Source of the DNA: Hyphomonadaceae bacterium
Lineage (GTDB): Bacteria > Pseudomonadota > Alphaproteobacteria > Caulobacterales > Aquidulcibacteraceae
DNA length: 64,000 nt
Direction of reading: 5' to 3'
Assembly (NCBI GenBank): GCA_016791445.1
Contig: JAEUMP010000006.1
Location: 243,632 to 307,631, forward strand
Below, piece after piece: positions 33,718 to 43,709 of this stretch. Numbering within the stretch: position 1 is the first letter of the stretch; the number at the start of each line of letters is the position of its first letter. The notes beneath the pieces were generated by a model. That model was given only the letters and a program-made list of their open reading frames with translations, was not told the DNA's origin and made no database searches. Made by a program: the position numbers and the translations under genes.

Positions 33718-34682
33718 ATGGCCCGCGCGCAAGCCTTCTGACGCGTCTCACCCTCATTCCGCTCGGGCTTTTGGCGGGTGTGAATGTTTGGCTGGTCGTG
33801 GGATTCTGGAGCAGTCTTGGCGGCGGCGATCCATTGCCGTTTCAGATCTTCGGAGGCTGTATCGCCGCTATTGAAATCACTTTTCTCGTAGTCTCTGCTG
33901 ACGCCAAGGCGCGCGGTGAAGTCACCAAAGCGCGCATATGGCGCGCGGTGTTCGCGTTCGTTTTGTTTGCGAATGTGATTGCAGACTTTGGGGCGATTGC
34001 AGCGAAGACCAGTGCTGACGCTGAGACGCGGGCTCGTGCGGTCGCCGCCTACGATGGCGCCGTGCAGATTGAGGCTGAAGCGTCCGCTGACATCGAGCGG
34101 CTGACTGCCACGCTCGAAGTTCAGGGGCTAAATCTCCCTGCCAGCGCATTGGTGGCGCGGTTGCGGGGCTTGGAGGAACGGCGGGCGCGCTTTGACGCGA
34201 TCGGCCGTTTGCCGCCGCGTTCCTTGATCGAGCAGATCGCGACACTCGATGCAGCACAGGCCGTAGCCGTCACTATCGCGGAACGAACGAACGTGCGGGA
34301 TGAAGCGCGTGGCCAACTCCGTGAAGCGGGCGGGCGTCCTGAGGCTGCCAACGCGCAGATTGAGGGGCTTGTCGGCTTGGCGGCGACAATTGGGCTCGAC
34401 CTGGTACCTGAGACGGTCAGGGTGGTCTTGGCCGCCGCCTTGGCCATTGTCTGCAAGCTGGTGCTGGTGTTCGGATTTTGGGCGGTGACGCCTCGCTTGG
34501 CGAACGGTGTTCAGCGGCATGCAGAAGTCCGGCTGCCGGTGGAAGGCAAGGCGACCGAAGACATGCCTGTGGACCGAGAGCCGGCGGCGCGGGCGGTGGC
34601 GCCGAGGCGGCCCAAGCTTCCGGCAAAGCCTGACCCGACTTTCGAACGGGCGATTGATGATTTGGAAAACGGGGTGGTTTGA
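33714..34682 (+). CDS. Membrane protein with coiled coil, paralogue of the 28858 gene
   Basis: This 322-residue protein has three N-terminal transmembrane segments (about 10-100, e.g. WRAVFAFVLFANVIADFGAI), a long helical region (about 105-225), a further transmembrane segment (CKLVLVFGFWAVTP) and a basic Pro-rich tail. It aligns in order and spacing with the 339-residue protein at 28858-29877. It is translationally coupled to the RHH gene. Function is unknown. Confidence 0.7.
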   Translation: MNGPRASLLTRLTLIPLGLLAGVNVWLVVGFWSSLGGGDPLPFQIFGGCIAAIEITFLVVSADAKARGEVTKARIWRAVFAFVLFANVIADFGAIAAKTSADAETRARAVAAYDGAVQIEAEASADIERLTATLEVQGLNLPASALVARLRGLEERRARFDAIGRLPPRSLIEQIATLDAAQAVAVTIAERTNVRDEARGQLREAGGRPEAANAQIEGLVGLAATIGLDLVPETVRVVLAAALAIVCKLVLVFGFWAVTPRLANGVQRHAEVRLPVEGKATEDMPVDREPAARAVAPRRPKLPAKPDPTFERAIDDLENGVV

Positions 34683-34895
34683 CGGTGGCAGCTCGTGAGA
34701 GGCGGGAAATCCGAAGCTTAGACCACAGATTTCAGGAGGCTTTTCGACCGACGCCAACCGGAGGTTTTGGGGTTCCGAAATGACCCCTGCGCCGCTACGA
34801 TATCTGCTTCTGAATCGTGAAGGATGCCAGACGCGGCTCGCCGAGCATCGCTCGGCGGTTTCGTGTTCGGCTGTGTGTGCTTCTGGAACCAAAAA

Positions 34896-37679
34896 ATGAA
34901 TGCTGTTGAGATTGAAGAGGCGGTAAGCGCCCTGGCCGAACGCCCGTTCGACCCGGCCGAATTTCCGTTCGAATTCCTCACCGCCTTCGACAACAAGGAG
35001 ACCACAATCCGCCGGCTGCGCGGCGGAAGCGGCAGCACCAACAAGTCCGACATCGGCGGTGTTCTTCAGACCAACAACATCCACATCGCTGTCGCCCCTG
35101 CGGGTGAAGTGACGAACACGCTCGCGGCGCTGCGCGAAAGCCCCGCGACCACCCGTTTTAAAGCCAAATTCATCCTGGCGACCGATGGAGACACGTTCGA
35201 GGCTGAGGACATCGACAACGGCGAAACCGTTGCCTGCACCTACGCGGACTTTCCGAACCATTTCGGCTTCTTCCTACCGCTCGCGGGCATCAGCACCGTC
35301 AAGCAAATCCGCGACAGCTCGTTCGACATCCGGGCGACAAGCCGGCTCAACCGACTTTATGTCGAGCTTTTGAAAGAGAATCCGGAGTGGGGAACGGCAG
35401 AGCGCCGTCCCGACATGAACCACTTCATGGCGCGATTGATCTTCTGCTTCTTTGCAGAGGACACAGACATATTCGGAACCGACGCGCACTTCACAGCGAA
35501 GGTGGAGGAAATGAGCGCGAAGGACTCGTCGAATACGCACGAGGTCATCGCGACGCTCTTCCGCGCCATGAACACCAAGTCTGAAGAGCGCGAGGCTGCG
35601 GGCATTCCCCGGTGGGCGAATGCTTTTCCATATGTGAATGGCGGCTTGTTTTCTGGCAGCATGGACGTGCCGAAATTCAGCCGCATGGCGCGCTCTTACC
35701 TCATCCACATCGGCAATCTGAAATGGACGGAGATCAACCCCGACATTTTCGGGTCGATGATCCAGGCGGTCGCGGACGATGAGGAGCGCGGCGCGCTTGG
35801 CATGCACTACACCAGTCGTCCAAACATCCTGAAGGTGCTGGACCCGCTCTTCTTGGATGACCTTCGCAAACATCTCGCGGATGCTGGGGAGAATGCACGT
35901 AAGCTCTTAAATCTGAGATCTCGCATGTCGCGCATTAGGGTCTTTGACCCCGCTTGCGGCAGCGGCAATTTTTTAGTCATCGCCTACAAGGAAATGCGTG
36001 CGATTGAGGCGGATATCAATCTGCGACGCGGCGAAGCGGGACGCGCGTCGGATATCCCGCTGACGAATTTTAGAGGCATCGAGCTTCGCGATTTTCCTGC
36101 CGAGATTGCTCGTCTGGCGCTCGTAATCGCCGAATATCAGTGCGACGTCCTTTATCGCGGTAAACAACTTGCGCTCGCGGAAGTCCTGCCTCTCTCCACC
36201 GACAACTGGATTACTTGCGGCAACGCACTTCGCTTGGATTGGCTAAGCATCTGTCCACCGACTGGCTCAGCAGTGAAAGCTCAGGGGGACGACCTGTTCG
36301 AAAGTCCATTGGACCAAACTCAGATCAACTTTGAGAACGAAGGTGGCGAAACTTACATTTGTGGGAATCCGCCGTACAAAGGCACGAAGAACCAAACAGC
36401 GTCAGAAAAAGCAGACCTGAAAGCCGTATTTGAAGGACACACGACTCGCAGTGGGACTCTCGATTACGTGTGCGGATGGTTTTTCAAAGCGGCCATTTAT
36501 GCGAGAAACACCGAAGCAGCGTTCGCATTTGTGAGCACCAACTCCATTTGCCAAGGTGGGCAGGTTCCAGTGCTTTGGCCGTTGGTCTTAGACCGTGGAC
36601 TTGAGATCGCATTCGCCTATCAATCCTTCAAGTGGAAGAATCTGGCGAGCAATAATGCCGGTGTCACCGTCGTCGTCGTAGGAATTAGGCAGAGTAGACC
36701 TGGAAAAAAGCGTCTCTTCCAGTCGTCATCCGACAATGCAAACGTCGAGCTGAGCGTTGATTGCATCGGTCCGTATCTGATTCCGGGAACAACAGTGATT
36801 GTTGAGGCCCAGCCAAGATCAGTCTCAGGCCTGGCGTTCATGTCATTGGGGAATGCGCCCTATGATGGTGGGCATTTAATTCTGGACGCCGACGAAGTGC
36901 GCGCGCTCGCATGGACTGAGGAGCAGAAGAAAAAATGGATCAGGCCACTTCTGGGGTCGGCCGAAATCATTGGTGGCGTGTCTCGTTACTGCATTTGGAT
37001 TGAGGATGCTGATTTAAAGGAAGCGCAACTTCTACCGGATATCGCCGAGCGCATCGAAGCGGTGCGGTCCATGCGGCTGGCGAGCCGAGACGCCGGCACA
37101 CGCACAATGGCTGGCCGACCCCACCAGTTTCGCGAAATGAATTTTGGCAAGAACACTACGATCGCCGTTCCGCTCGTTAGTTCGGAGAATAGGGACTACT
37201 TGACGCCTGACCTCATCGCGGGGCCGTGCTCTATGACTAACAAGTCCTATGCGCTGTACGACGCGGAGCTTTGGAATTTTGCCGTGTTGTCGTCCCGCCT
37301 CCATCTTTGCTGGATAGGTGCGGTCTGCGGCCGAATGAAAACGGATTTCAGTTACTCGAACAAAATGGGCTGGAACACTTTCCCGGTGCCAATGCTGACT
37401 GAGAAGAACAGGGCCGACTTAAGACGCGGGGCCGAGGACATACTGATTGCTCGATCGGGCCATTTTCCCGCCAGCATCGCTGACTTGTACAATCCAGACA
37501 GTATGCCACTCGACTTACGCGAGGCGCATGATCGTAACGACGAAGTGCTGGAACGCATCTACATCGGCCGTCGATTCAGGAACGACACGGAGCGGCTTGA
37601 GAAACTCTTTGAACTCTACACCAAGATGACAAGCGGAGATCGCGCGGCGAAACCACGAAAGGCGAGGGCGGGGCAATGA
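34896..37679 (+). CDS. MmeI-like N6-adenine DNA methyltransferase
   Basis: This 927-residue class I methyltransferase has SAM motif I FDPACGSGNFLVIAY near residue 350 and catalytic motif IV CGNPPYKG near 490, the NPPY form for adenine-N6. N-terminal and C-terminal regions resemble MmeI-type enzymes, the latter probably recognising the target. I see no convincing PD-(D/E)XK nuclease at the N-terminus. ATG 34896 is preferred; the frame is open to 34824. It overlaps the helicase gene by 4 bases. The third quarter is visibly richer in A+T than its neighbours, a sign of transfer. Confidence 0.85.
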   Translation: MNAVEIEEAVSALAERPFDPAEFPFEFLTAFDNKETTIRRLRGGSGSTNKSDIGGVLQTNNIHIAVAPAGEVTNTLAALRESPATTRFKAKFILATDGDTFEAEDIDNGETVACTYADFPNHFGFFLPLAGISTVKQIRDSSFDIRATSRLNRLYVELLKENPEWGTAERRPDMNHFMARLIFCFFAEDTDIFGTDAHFTAKVEEMSAKDSSNTHEVIATLFRAMNTKSEEREAAGIPRWANAFPYVNGGLFSGSMDVPKFSRMARSYLIHIGNLKWTEINPDIFGSMIQAVADDEERGALGMHYTSRPNILKVLDPLFLDDLRKHLADAGENARKLLNLRSRMSRIRVFDPACGSGNFLVIAYKEMRAIEADINLRRGEAGRASDIPLTNFRGIELRDFPAEIARLALVIAEYQCDVLYRGKQLALAEVLPLSTDNWITCGNALRLDWLSICPPTGSAVKAQGDDLFESPLDQTQINFENEGGETYICGNPPYKGTKNQTASEKADLKAVFEGHTTRSGTLDYVCGWFFKAAIYARNTEAAFAFVSTNSICQGGQVPVLWPLVLDRGLEIAFAYQSFKWKNLASNNAGVTVVVVGIRQSRPGKKRLFQSSSDNANVELSVDCIGPYLIPGTTVIVEAQPRSVSGLAFMSLGNAPYDGGHLILDADEVRALAWTEEQKKKWIRPLLGSAEIIGGVSRYCIWIEDADLKEAQLLPDIAERIEAVRSMRLASRDAGTRTMAGRPHQFREMNFGKNTTIAVPLVSSENRDYLTPDLIAGPCSMTNKSYALYDAELWNFAVLSSRLHLCWIGAVCGRMKTDFSYSNKMGWNTFPVPMLTEKNRADLRRGAEDILIARSGHFPASIADLYNPDSMPLDLREAHDRNDEVLERIYIGRRFRNDTERLEKLFELYTKMTSGDRAAKPRKARAGQ

Positions 37680-39751
37680 CCGACAACAAGCACAATGTAC
37701 CATCCGTATCGGTCACTTACGCCCGCAACGGCGCGTCGACAAAGGCCAACGCGCTCGGCATGCGCGCAATGCAAGAGCGCGCCTATGAGAAGCGCGGAGA
37801 ACAATACCTTCTCATCAAGTCGCCGCCTGCTTCGGGCAAGAGTCGGGCGCTCATGTTCATTGCGCTCGACAAACTCGCCAATCAGGGTGTGAAGCAGGTC
37901 GTTATCGTGGTGCCGGAGCGGTCGATCGGCTCAAGCTTCAACGATGAGCCCCTGACGCAATTCGGATTTTGGGCCGATTGGCGTGTTGAGCCCAAGTGGA
38001 ACCTCTGCAACGCGCCTGGTGGTGACAACGGCGGCAAGGTCAGTTCCGTCGAAGCCTTCCTCAAGAGCGAGGACACGGTACTCGTGTGCACGCACGCGAC
38101 GTTCCGCTTTGCCGTCGATAAGTTTGGGGTCGAGGCGTTTGATGGCCGCCTGATTGCCATCGACGAGTTCCACCATGTCTCGGCCGATCCAGAGAGCGTG
38201 CTCGGTCAACACCTCGGGCGTCTCATCGCACGCGATAAAGTGCATGTGGTTGCGATGACCGGCTCGTACTTCAGGGGTGATGCTGTGGCAGTGCTGTCGC
38301 CACAGGACGAGGCGAAGTTCGACACTGTTACCTACACCTATTATGAGCAGCTCAATGGGTATGAGTATTTGAAGCAGCTCGACATCGGCTACTTCTTCTA
38401 CGCGAACGCCTATGTGGACGACATTCTCGCGGTGCTCGATCCGGCCGAGAAGACCATTATCCATATTCCAAATGTGAACTCACGCGAAAGCATGGGCGAC
38501 AAAATCAAGGAGGTCGAGCACATCATTGATGCCCTCGGCGGTGGCGCGAAGGACGCTTGGCTCGGCGCCGATCCTGTTACGGGCTTCCAGCTCGTTCGTG
38601 CGCCGGACGGTCGCACGCTCAAGATCGCAGACCTGGTGGATGACACAGACGCGGCGAAGCGCGCCAAGATTCTGACGGCGCTGAAAGACCCGGCGCAGAA
38701 GAACAACCGCGAACACGTCGACATCATCATCGCTCTTGGGATGGCCAAAGAAGGCTTTGATTGGATCTGGTGCGAGCACGCACTGACGGTCGGCTATCGC
38801 TCCAGCCTCACAGAGATTGTGCAGATCATCGGTCGAGCGACACGCGACGCGCCGGGTAAAACTAAGTCGCGGTTCACAAATCTTATTGCCGAGCCAGATG
38901 CGGCGGAAGACGCCGTTACTGAGGCGGTGAACGATACCTTGAAGGCAATCGCGGCCAGTCTCCTCATGGAGCAGGTGCTGGCTCCGCGCTTCGAGTTCAA
39001 GCCAAAGAACCCCGGCAGCGGGCCGACACCTGGCTTTGATTACGGCGAGGGCGGTTACGATCAGACGAAGTGCAATGTCGGCTTCAATGAGCAAACGGGC
39101 CAATTCCAAATCGAAATACTCGGCCTCGCCACGCCGAAGAGCGACCAAGCCACACGCATCTGCAAGCAAGACCTCAACGAAGTGATTGCGGCGTTCGTAC
39201 AGGACAAGACAGCGCTGGAGCGGGGCCTATTCGACGAGGAGCTTGTGCCGGAAGAGCTGACGCAGCTCCGAATGGGCAAGATCGTTCGTGAGCGCTATCC
39301 CGAGCTTGATGAGGAGGACCAAGAGGCAGTCCGGCAACATGCCATTGCGGCGCTAAATTTGACGCAGCAAGCAAAGCAGCTGGCCTTTGGAAGTGACCCG
39401 TTGGAGCCGAGCGCCAACACAGCACTGATCGACGGGGTGCGTAAGTTTGCGATGGACGTTCGGGAACTCGACATCGATCTGATCGACCGCATCAATCCGT
39501 TTGGTGAGGCCTACGCAATTCTCGCCAAGAGCATGAGCGAAGAGAGCCTCAAGCAAGTGGCCGCTGCCATTTCCGCTAAGCGCACAAGCCTGACGCCGGA
39601 AGAGGCGAAGGATTTGGCGGTGCGGGCCTTCAAATTCCAGAAGGAGCGTGGACGCTTACCCGCGCCGACTGCCCAAGATGCATGGGAACGTCGGATGGCC
39701 GAAGGCGCAGCGGCGTTTATGCGATTCAAGAAGGAGGGGCGCTATGAGTGA
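37676..39751 (+). CDS. DEAD/DEAH-box helicase of the restriction type
   Basis: This 691-residue superfamily 2 ATPase has Walker A SPPASGKSRA near residue 50, motif II AIDEFHHVS near 162, motif III AMTGSYF and motif VI IVQIIGRATRD near 385. The C-terminal half (about 430-691) has no recognised nuclease motif. It is coupled to the methyltransferase (ATGA) and overlaps the GIY-YIG gene by 8 bases. It probably translocates DNA for the three-gene system, as Res subunits do in type III restriction. Confidence 0.87.
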   Translation: MTDNKHNVPSVSVTYARNGASTKANALGMRAMQERAYEKRGEQYLLIKSPPASGKSRALMFIALDKLANQGVKQVVIVVPERSIGSSFNDEPLTQFGFWADWRVEPKWNLCNAPGGDNGGKVSSVEAFLKSEDTVLVCTHATFRFAVDKFGVEAFDGRLIAIDEFHHVSADPESVLGQHLGRLIARDKVHVVAMTGSYFRGDAVAVLSPQDEAKFDTVTYTYYEQLNGYEYLKQLDIGYFFYANAYVDDILAVLDPAEKTIIHIPNVNSRESMGDKIKEVEHIIDALGGGAKDAWLGADPVTGFQLVRAPDGRTLKIADLVDDTDAAKRAKILTALKDPAQKNNREHVDIIIALGMAKEGFDWIWCEHALTVGYRSSLTEIVQIIGRATRDAPGKTKSRFTNLIAEPDAAEDAVTEAVNDTLKAIAASLLMEQVLAPRFEFKPKNPGSGPTPGFDYGEGGYDQTKCNVGFNEQTGQFQIEILGLATPKSDQATRICKQDLNEVIAAFVQDKTALERGLFDEELVPEELTQLRMGKIVRERYPELDEEDQEAVRQHAIAALNLTQQAKQLAFGSDPLEPSANTALIDGVRKFAMDVRELDIDLIDRINPFGEAYAILAKSMSEESLKQVAAAISAKRTSLTPEEAKDLAVRAFKFQKERGRLPAPTAQDAWERRMAEGAAAFMRFKKEGRYE

Positions 39752-40937
39752 CCCCGACCTAGACGAATTGGCCGAAGCCCTAGCGGATTTCGATGTCGCC
39801 CAAAGAGAGGGAGGACGTTCTGCGCGCGAGGAGCGGATTCTTGCGGGATTCGAAGAAATTCAGCGCTTCGTTGAGCGGCATGGTCGGAAGCCCCTTCACG
39901 GCGACGAGCGCGACATCTTCGAGCGGATGTATGCGGTGCGCCTTGAGCGCCTGAGGGCGCAACCAGATTGCAGGGCCATCTTGTTGCCGCTCGATCATCA
40001 ACGATTGCTTGCCGGTGCCGAGGACCAAGGCGGAGGGCTTTCTGACGCGCCTGATATTGATGAGCTGGCAGCGGCACTTGAGGGGGCGGACGGCGGGGCC
40101 GATGTCAGTGAGCTGCGCCATGTTCGCTCTGCTGCCGACAAGCGTGTTGCGGAGGAAGTCGCAGGTCGCGAGCCTTGCAAAGACTTCGATTTGTTCAAGC
40201 CGCTGTTTGAGCGCGTTACCAACGATATAGCGACCGGCGCGCGGATCACCCGTCAGATTAGGAAAGATGCCGGCTTCCTAAAGTCCGACATCAAGGCTGG
40301 CGAGTTTTTCATTGTGGGTGGCCAGACAGCTTATGTCGCGGACGTTGGCGAGCCATTCAAAGCGCCTAACGGCGACACCGATGCACGGCTGCGGGTCATT
40401 TACTCCAATGGGACCGAGAGCAATCTACTTCTTCGCTCATTGCAGCGTGCAATCTACAAGGATGAGACGAGCCGCCGGGTATCCGAGCCAGATGCCGGAC
40501 CGCTCTTCGCGGACGATGCGGGAGAAGACGACCTAGCCTCTGGATTCATCTACGTCCTTCGCAGTCGCTCCGACCATCCCGTTGTTATGCAAAGCCGAGA
40601 TGTCGTGCATAAAATCGGGGTGACGAGCGGCGACGTGAAACGTCGTGTTGCCGGCGCCAAGTTTGACCCGACTTTTCTGATGGCCGACGTCGATATCGTC
40701 GCCACCTACGAGCTGTTCAATATCAACCGCACCAAGCTGGAGAACGTCATTCACAGAGTGTTCGACCCCGCCCGACTCAACATCGAGGTGAGGGACCGTT
40801 TTGGAAATCCGATAGTGCCGAGAGAGTGGTTCCTCGTGCCGGTTTTTGTCATAGATGAAGCTGTGGCCAAGATCAGGGACGGTTCAATCACTGGTTATAT
40901 GTACGACCCGAAGTCGGCGCGACTCGTAAAATCTTAG
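39744..40937 (+). CDS. GIY-YIG nuclease of the T5orf172 type
   Basis: In this 397-residue protein the C-terminal domain (about 268-370) matches T5orf172: FIYVLRSRSDHPVV, then VHKIGVTSGDVKRRV carrying the catalytic Arg, and KLENVIHRVF carrying the metal-binding Glu. The N-terminal 130 residues are acidic and helical; the middle (about 150-240) is unassigned and may contact DNA or the helicase. As the third coupled gene after a methyltransferase and a helicase, it is the likely cutting subunit. It converges on the PHP-ATPase gene, 4 bases away. Confidence 0.85.
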   Translation: MSDPDLDELAEALADFDVAQREGGRSAREERILAGFEEIQRFVERHGRKPLHGDERDIFERMYAVRLERLRAQPDCRAILLPLDHQRLLAGAEDQGGGLSDAPDIDELAAALEGADGGADVSELRHVRSAADKRVAEEVAGREPCKDFDLFKPLFERVTNDIATGARITRQIRKDAGFLKSDIKAGEFFIVGGQTAYVADVGEPFKAPNGDTDARLRVIYSNGTESNLLLRSLQRAIYKDETSRRVSEPDAGPLFADDAGEDDLASGFIYVLRSRSDHPVVMQSRDVVHKIGVTSGDVKRRVAGAKFDPTFLMADVDIVATYELFNINRTKLENVIHRVFDPARLNIEVRDRFGNPIVPREWFLVPVFVIDEAVAKIRDGSITGYMYDPKSARLVKS

Positions 40938-40941
40938 GTCA

Positions 40942-43611
40942 TCAGAGGCCATAGATTCGCGCGCGCCTGCGGAAGGCTTCGTTCGAGCCCTCTAGAATAG
41001 CGCAGGCGTGATTTCTCGTATCCGGATGGTCGATAGATCCTCGGGAAACGACTACACCCTTATCAGCGTTGCTTTTTAGAACGATGATCTGCTCAGCGTC
41101 CCCCAACACCGCGATGTTTGCGTTATGAGTGACAACAATGACCTGTCGCCGCTCCTTAGCGCGGCGCAATACAGGAACCAGTGTGTGGTAGATGAATTCG
41201 CTGTCGAGGTTGTCCTCTGGTTGATCGATCAGAAGGGGCCGGTCTGTATCAACTGACAGCATTAAAGCTAGCAGTACCGATTGCTGTTGACCGAGTGAAA
41301 GCCGGCTGAAGTCGCGAACTATCGGCTTGCTTTGTCCGGACACAGGCCGAGTGACCGTCAAACTGGGCCGATCCACCACTTTTGCGCGCTCAAGTCGAAA
41401 GAGGTGCGCCGGCTCCGCTAATCGCTCGATGATCGCCTCGGCGTCCGCTTTGCTAAACGCGCTTGTCCCTTCGGGACTTCTCAGACTCTGAATAGCCGCC
41501 GGGGCTTTCTTCGCGATTGCGTCTAGTAATTTCGGCAGCGTGAGCTGATCGACCAGCATAGTTGCACGTGGCACTTGAGAAGTCCGCCAGTTCATCGCTT
41601 CGACGATGATGTCTTTGGCTTCGGGCGAATGGCCGCTTTCGACGAATTTTAGCGAGACTTGGAGATCCCCAAGAACTGAGTTCAGCGTGGCGCTCGATTT
41701 TTGCGCAAAGGCAGCGCGCTGCGCCGAGATGCGGCTCCTGGCTGCCCAGCGTTCCTTTAGTTTCCGAGAGCGTTGCTGGCGCAGCTCCTTCAAGTGAGGC
41801 ACCCAGGTCTTCAATTTGCGCAGAGTCTCGGTGAGTGACGCCTCGTCGGCGGTAAGTCTGTTGATGTATGTCATATCGAGGTGGATGTTCTTGGCGAGCA
41901 GCTCCTTCTTTTTGGTCTCGATTTCCGAGACCGTCGTTTGAGCCTTGTCGCGCCACTCCGAGAGTTGCCCGTTTGCGGCTGAGGTCAGAGACTTCACCGC
42001 TGCGCGCATTGCTGCTTCAGAGCTATCGATATGATTTTTGAAAACATTAGCGCTCGTAACTATGAGATCAAACTCGGCTCGACCGACTTCGAGCGTATCT
42101 GGCTCAGCAGCTGATACAATGCTTCCAACAGTCTCGCGGAGCGCCTCATGTGTTGCGCTTTCACCAAGCGCTTTGAGGTCCTCTTGGATGCCCACGCGGA
42201 CACGTTTCTCTGCTTCCAGTTTTCGCGTTAGCTCGATGACCTCTTTAGCGTTGGCTTTCTGCAGTTCGTCGAGTTGCGATTTTTTAAAAGCCAAGTCCCT
42301 TTCAATCTGGGGAATTCGCTCAACGTTTCGGACGGCTTCCTCGATCTTGCTTTGAAGGTCGAGTATTTCGTCAAGCAGTTCTTGCTCCGTGGCGAGGTCT
42401 GCGTCGATATCGACAAACCGATCAAGGTACTCAAGCAATGCTGCGGGATCGTTTTGGGCCTTTTGGCTGATGGATTGTGTTTCGCCCTGCCCATAACACT
42501 CGACACCGAACGAAATGGGGCCATCGAAGGGATCAGCGGCATTTTCGATAATGCCTCCCTTCGCGCGAGCGAGTAGATGTAGTTGGCCAGCTTGGTCTTG
42601 GACGGCAAGCTCTACATTGTCAGGCCAAACATCAGAGTCGATGACATCAGTCCCACCGGGTTGCCCGGTGAGAATTCGAATCGCTTCGAACGTAGTCGAT
42701 TTGCCAGTCCCGCGACCGCCGATAATGCAATTCAAATTAGGGCCAAAGTGAATGTACTGCTCGTGTAGAAAGCCGCCATCCATTCTTACGGCGCGGACTA
42801 GGGGGACGGCCGTCGGGACTTCTTCCTCAATGCGCACGCGAGCATCAGCGTCTTCAAGGGCCATTCGCAAGGCCGCAAAAGAAAGCGCCTGCATTTTGTA
42901 GCGGGTGACCTTTTTTTGGTGAGAGGCATTCCGCCCCAAGCTAGCGAGAGTATGTGCGTCCGAGTTGAGGATACGCGCGAGGTATTGGGACTGGCCAAGC
43001 TCACAGAGTGTTATTCGATCTTTTCCTAGCTGGCGCCTTTGCGGGTCGCTGTCAGCTCCGGAGTAACTGACCGGAGATGCGATGCTGGTGAGTTCAATGC
43101 CGAGAAGCGCCCTATGACAGACGATATCTTTCTTATGCGGCGGATTTCCAGGAAGGACGGTTTCAAGTCCCTTGCCCCCGTCTACGTGAGCGAGGATTGC
43201 AAAGCCACCTTCAGCGCGCACCTTGTCCAAGCAGTCAGTCGTGCCGTTTGAGCACCGGGAGTCTGGTTTACCGCGATCCGCAATACTCAGAGAAGAATAG
43301 AACCGCGTGAGGGCCTCAAGCGTTGGGAAGTAACAAAGCAGGTGCCCGTGTGGTGTGGACAGCTCAACTGCTGGAACTACGAATATGTCCAGTTCTGCGC
43401 CGACTCTCAGCGCATCCGCGACGCCTCCAATTTCGTTGTGGTCGGCGATGGCGATTAGGTCGAGCCCCTCGCTCTTCGCGAGCCTAACGATGGCGTCAGG
43501 TGTGGCAGTCTTGTCTGTTACGTCGTGCGAACCGACGACACTGTGAATGTGAAGATCACCACGATAAAAGCGTGCGCCTCGATCCTCTTTGAGAATATCT
43601 TGAATATCCAT
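40942..43611 (-). CDS. PHP domain-SMC-like ATPase fusion (TrlF/Ppl type)
   Basis: In this 889-residue protein the N-terminal PHP phosphoesterase domain (about 1-240) has metal-binding motifs DLHIHS, IADHNE, ILAHVDGG and LNSDAH. The ATPase follows with Walker A IIGGRGTGKST near 300, a long coiled coil (about 400-690), signature LSLGQQQSVLLALML and Walker B PLLIDQPEDNLDS, then a switch His (VVTHNAN). The layout matches TrlF-family ATPases and the Ppl phage-defence protein reported in defence islands. ATG 43611 is preferred over 43641. Confidence 0.87.
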   Translation of the reverse strand: MDIQDILKEDRGARFYRGDLHIHSVVGSHDVTDKTATPDAIVRLAKSEGLDLIAIADHNEIGGVADALRVGAELDIFVVPAVELSTPHGHLLCYFPTLEALTRFYSSLSIADRGKPDSRCSNGTTDCLDKVRAEGGFAILAHVDGGKGLETVLPGNPPHKKDIVCHRALLGIELTSIASPVSYSGADSDPQRRQLGKDRITLCELGQSQYLARILNSDAHTLASLGRNASHQKKVTRYKMQALSFAALRMALEDADARVRIEEEVPTAVPLVRAVRMDGGFLHEQYIHFGPNLNCIIGGRGTGKSTTFEAIRILTGQPGGTDVIDSDVWPDNVELAVQDQAGQLHLLARAKGGIIENAADPFDGPISFGVECYGQGETQSISQKAQNDPAALLEYLDRFVDIDADLATEQELLDEILDLQSKIEEAVRNVERIPQIERDLAFKKSQLDELQKANAKEVIELTRKLEAEKRVRVGIQEDLKALGESATHEALRETVGSIVSAAEPDTLEVGRAEFDLIVTSANVFKNHIDSSEAAMRAAVKSLTSAANGQLSEWRDKAQTTVSEIETKKKELLAKNIHLDMTYINRLTADEASLTETLRKLKTWVPHLKELRQQRSRKLKERWAARSRISAQRAAFAQKSSATLNSVLGDLQVSLKFVESGHSPEAKDIIVEAMNWRTSQVPRATMLVDQLTLPKLLDAIAKKAPAAIQSLRSPEGTSAFSKADAEAIIERLAEPAHLFRLERAKVVDRPSLTVTRPVSGQSKPIVRDFSRLSLGQQQSVLLALMLSVDTDRPLLIDQPEDNLDSEFIYHTLVPVLRRAKERRQVIVVTHNANIAVLGDAEQIIVLKSNADKGVVVSRGSIDHPDTRNHACAILEGSNEAFRRRARIYGL

Positions 43612-43709
43612 TCGCCCGCCCATCGCTCCTAGAGGAAGCATAGAGATAGTTGGCGCTGATTATGAGCGATCAACCAATAGTTGAATAGATGTTCCGTCGC
43701 CGATTGGTG

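Noticed and set aside
34128..35261. 377-codon minus-strand frame
   Set aside because: It is antisense to the membrane protein and the methyltransferase start; there are no recognisable features.
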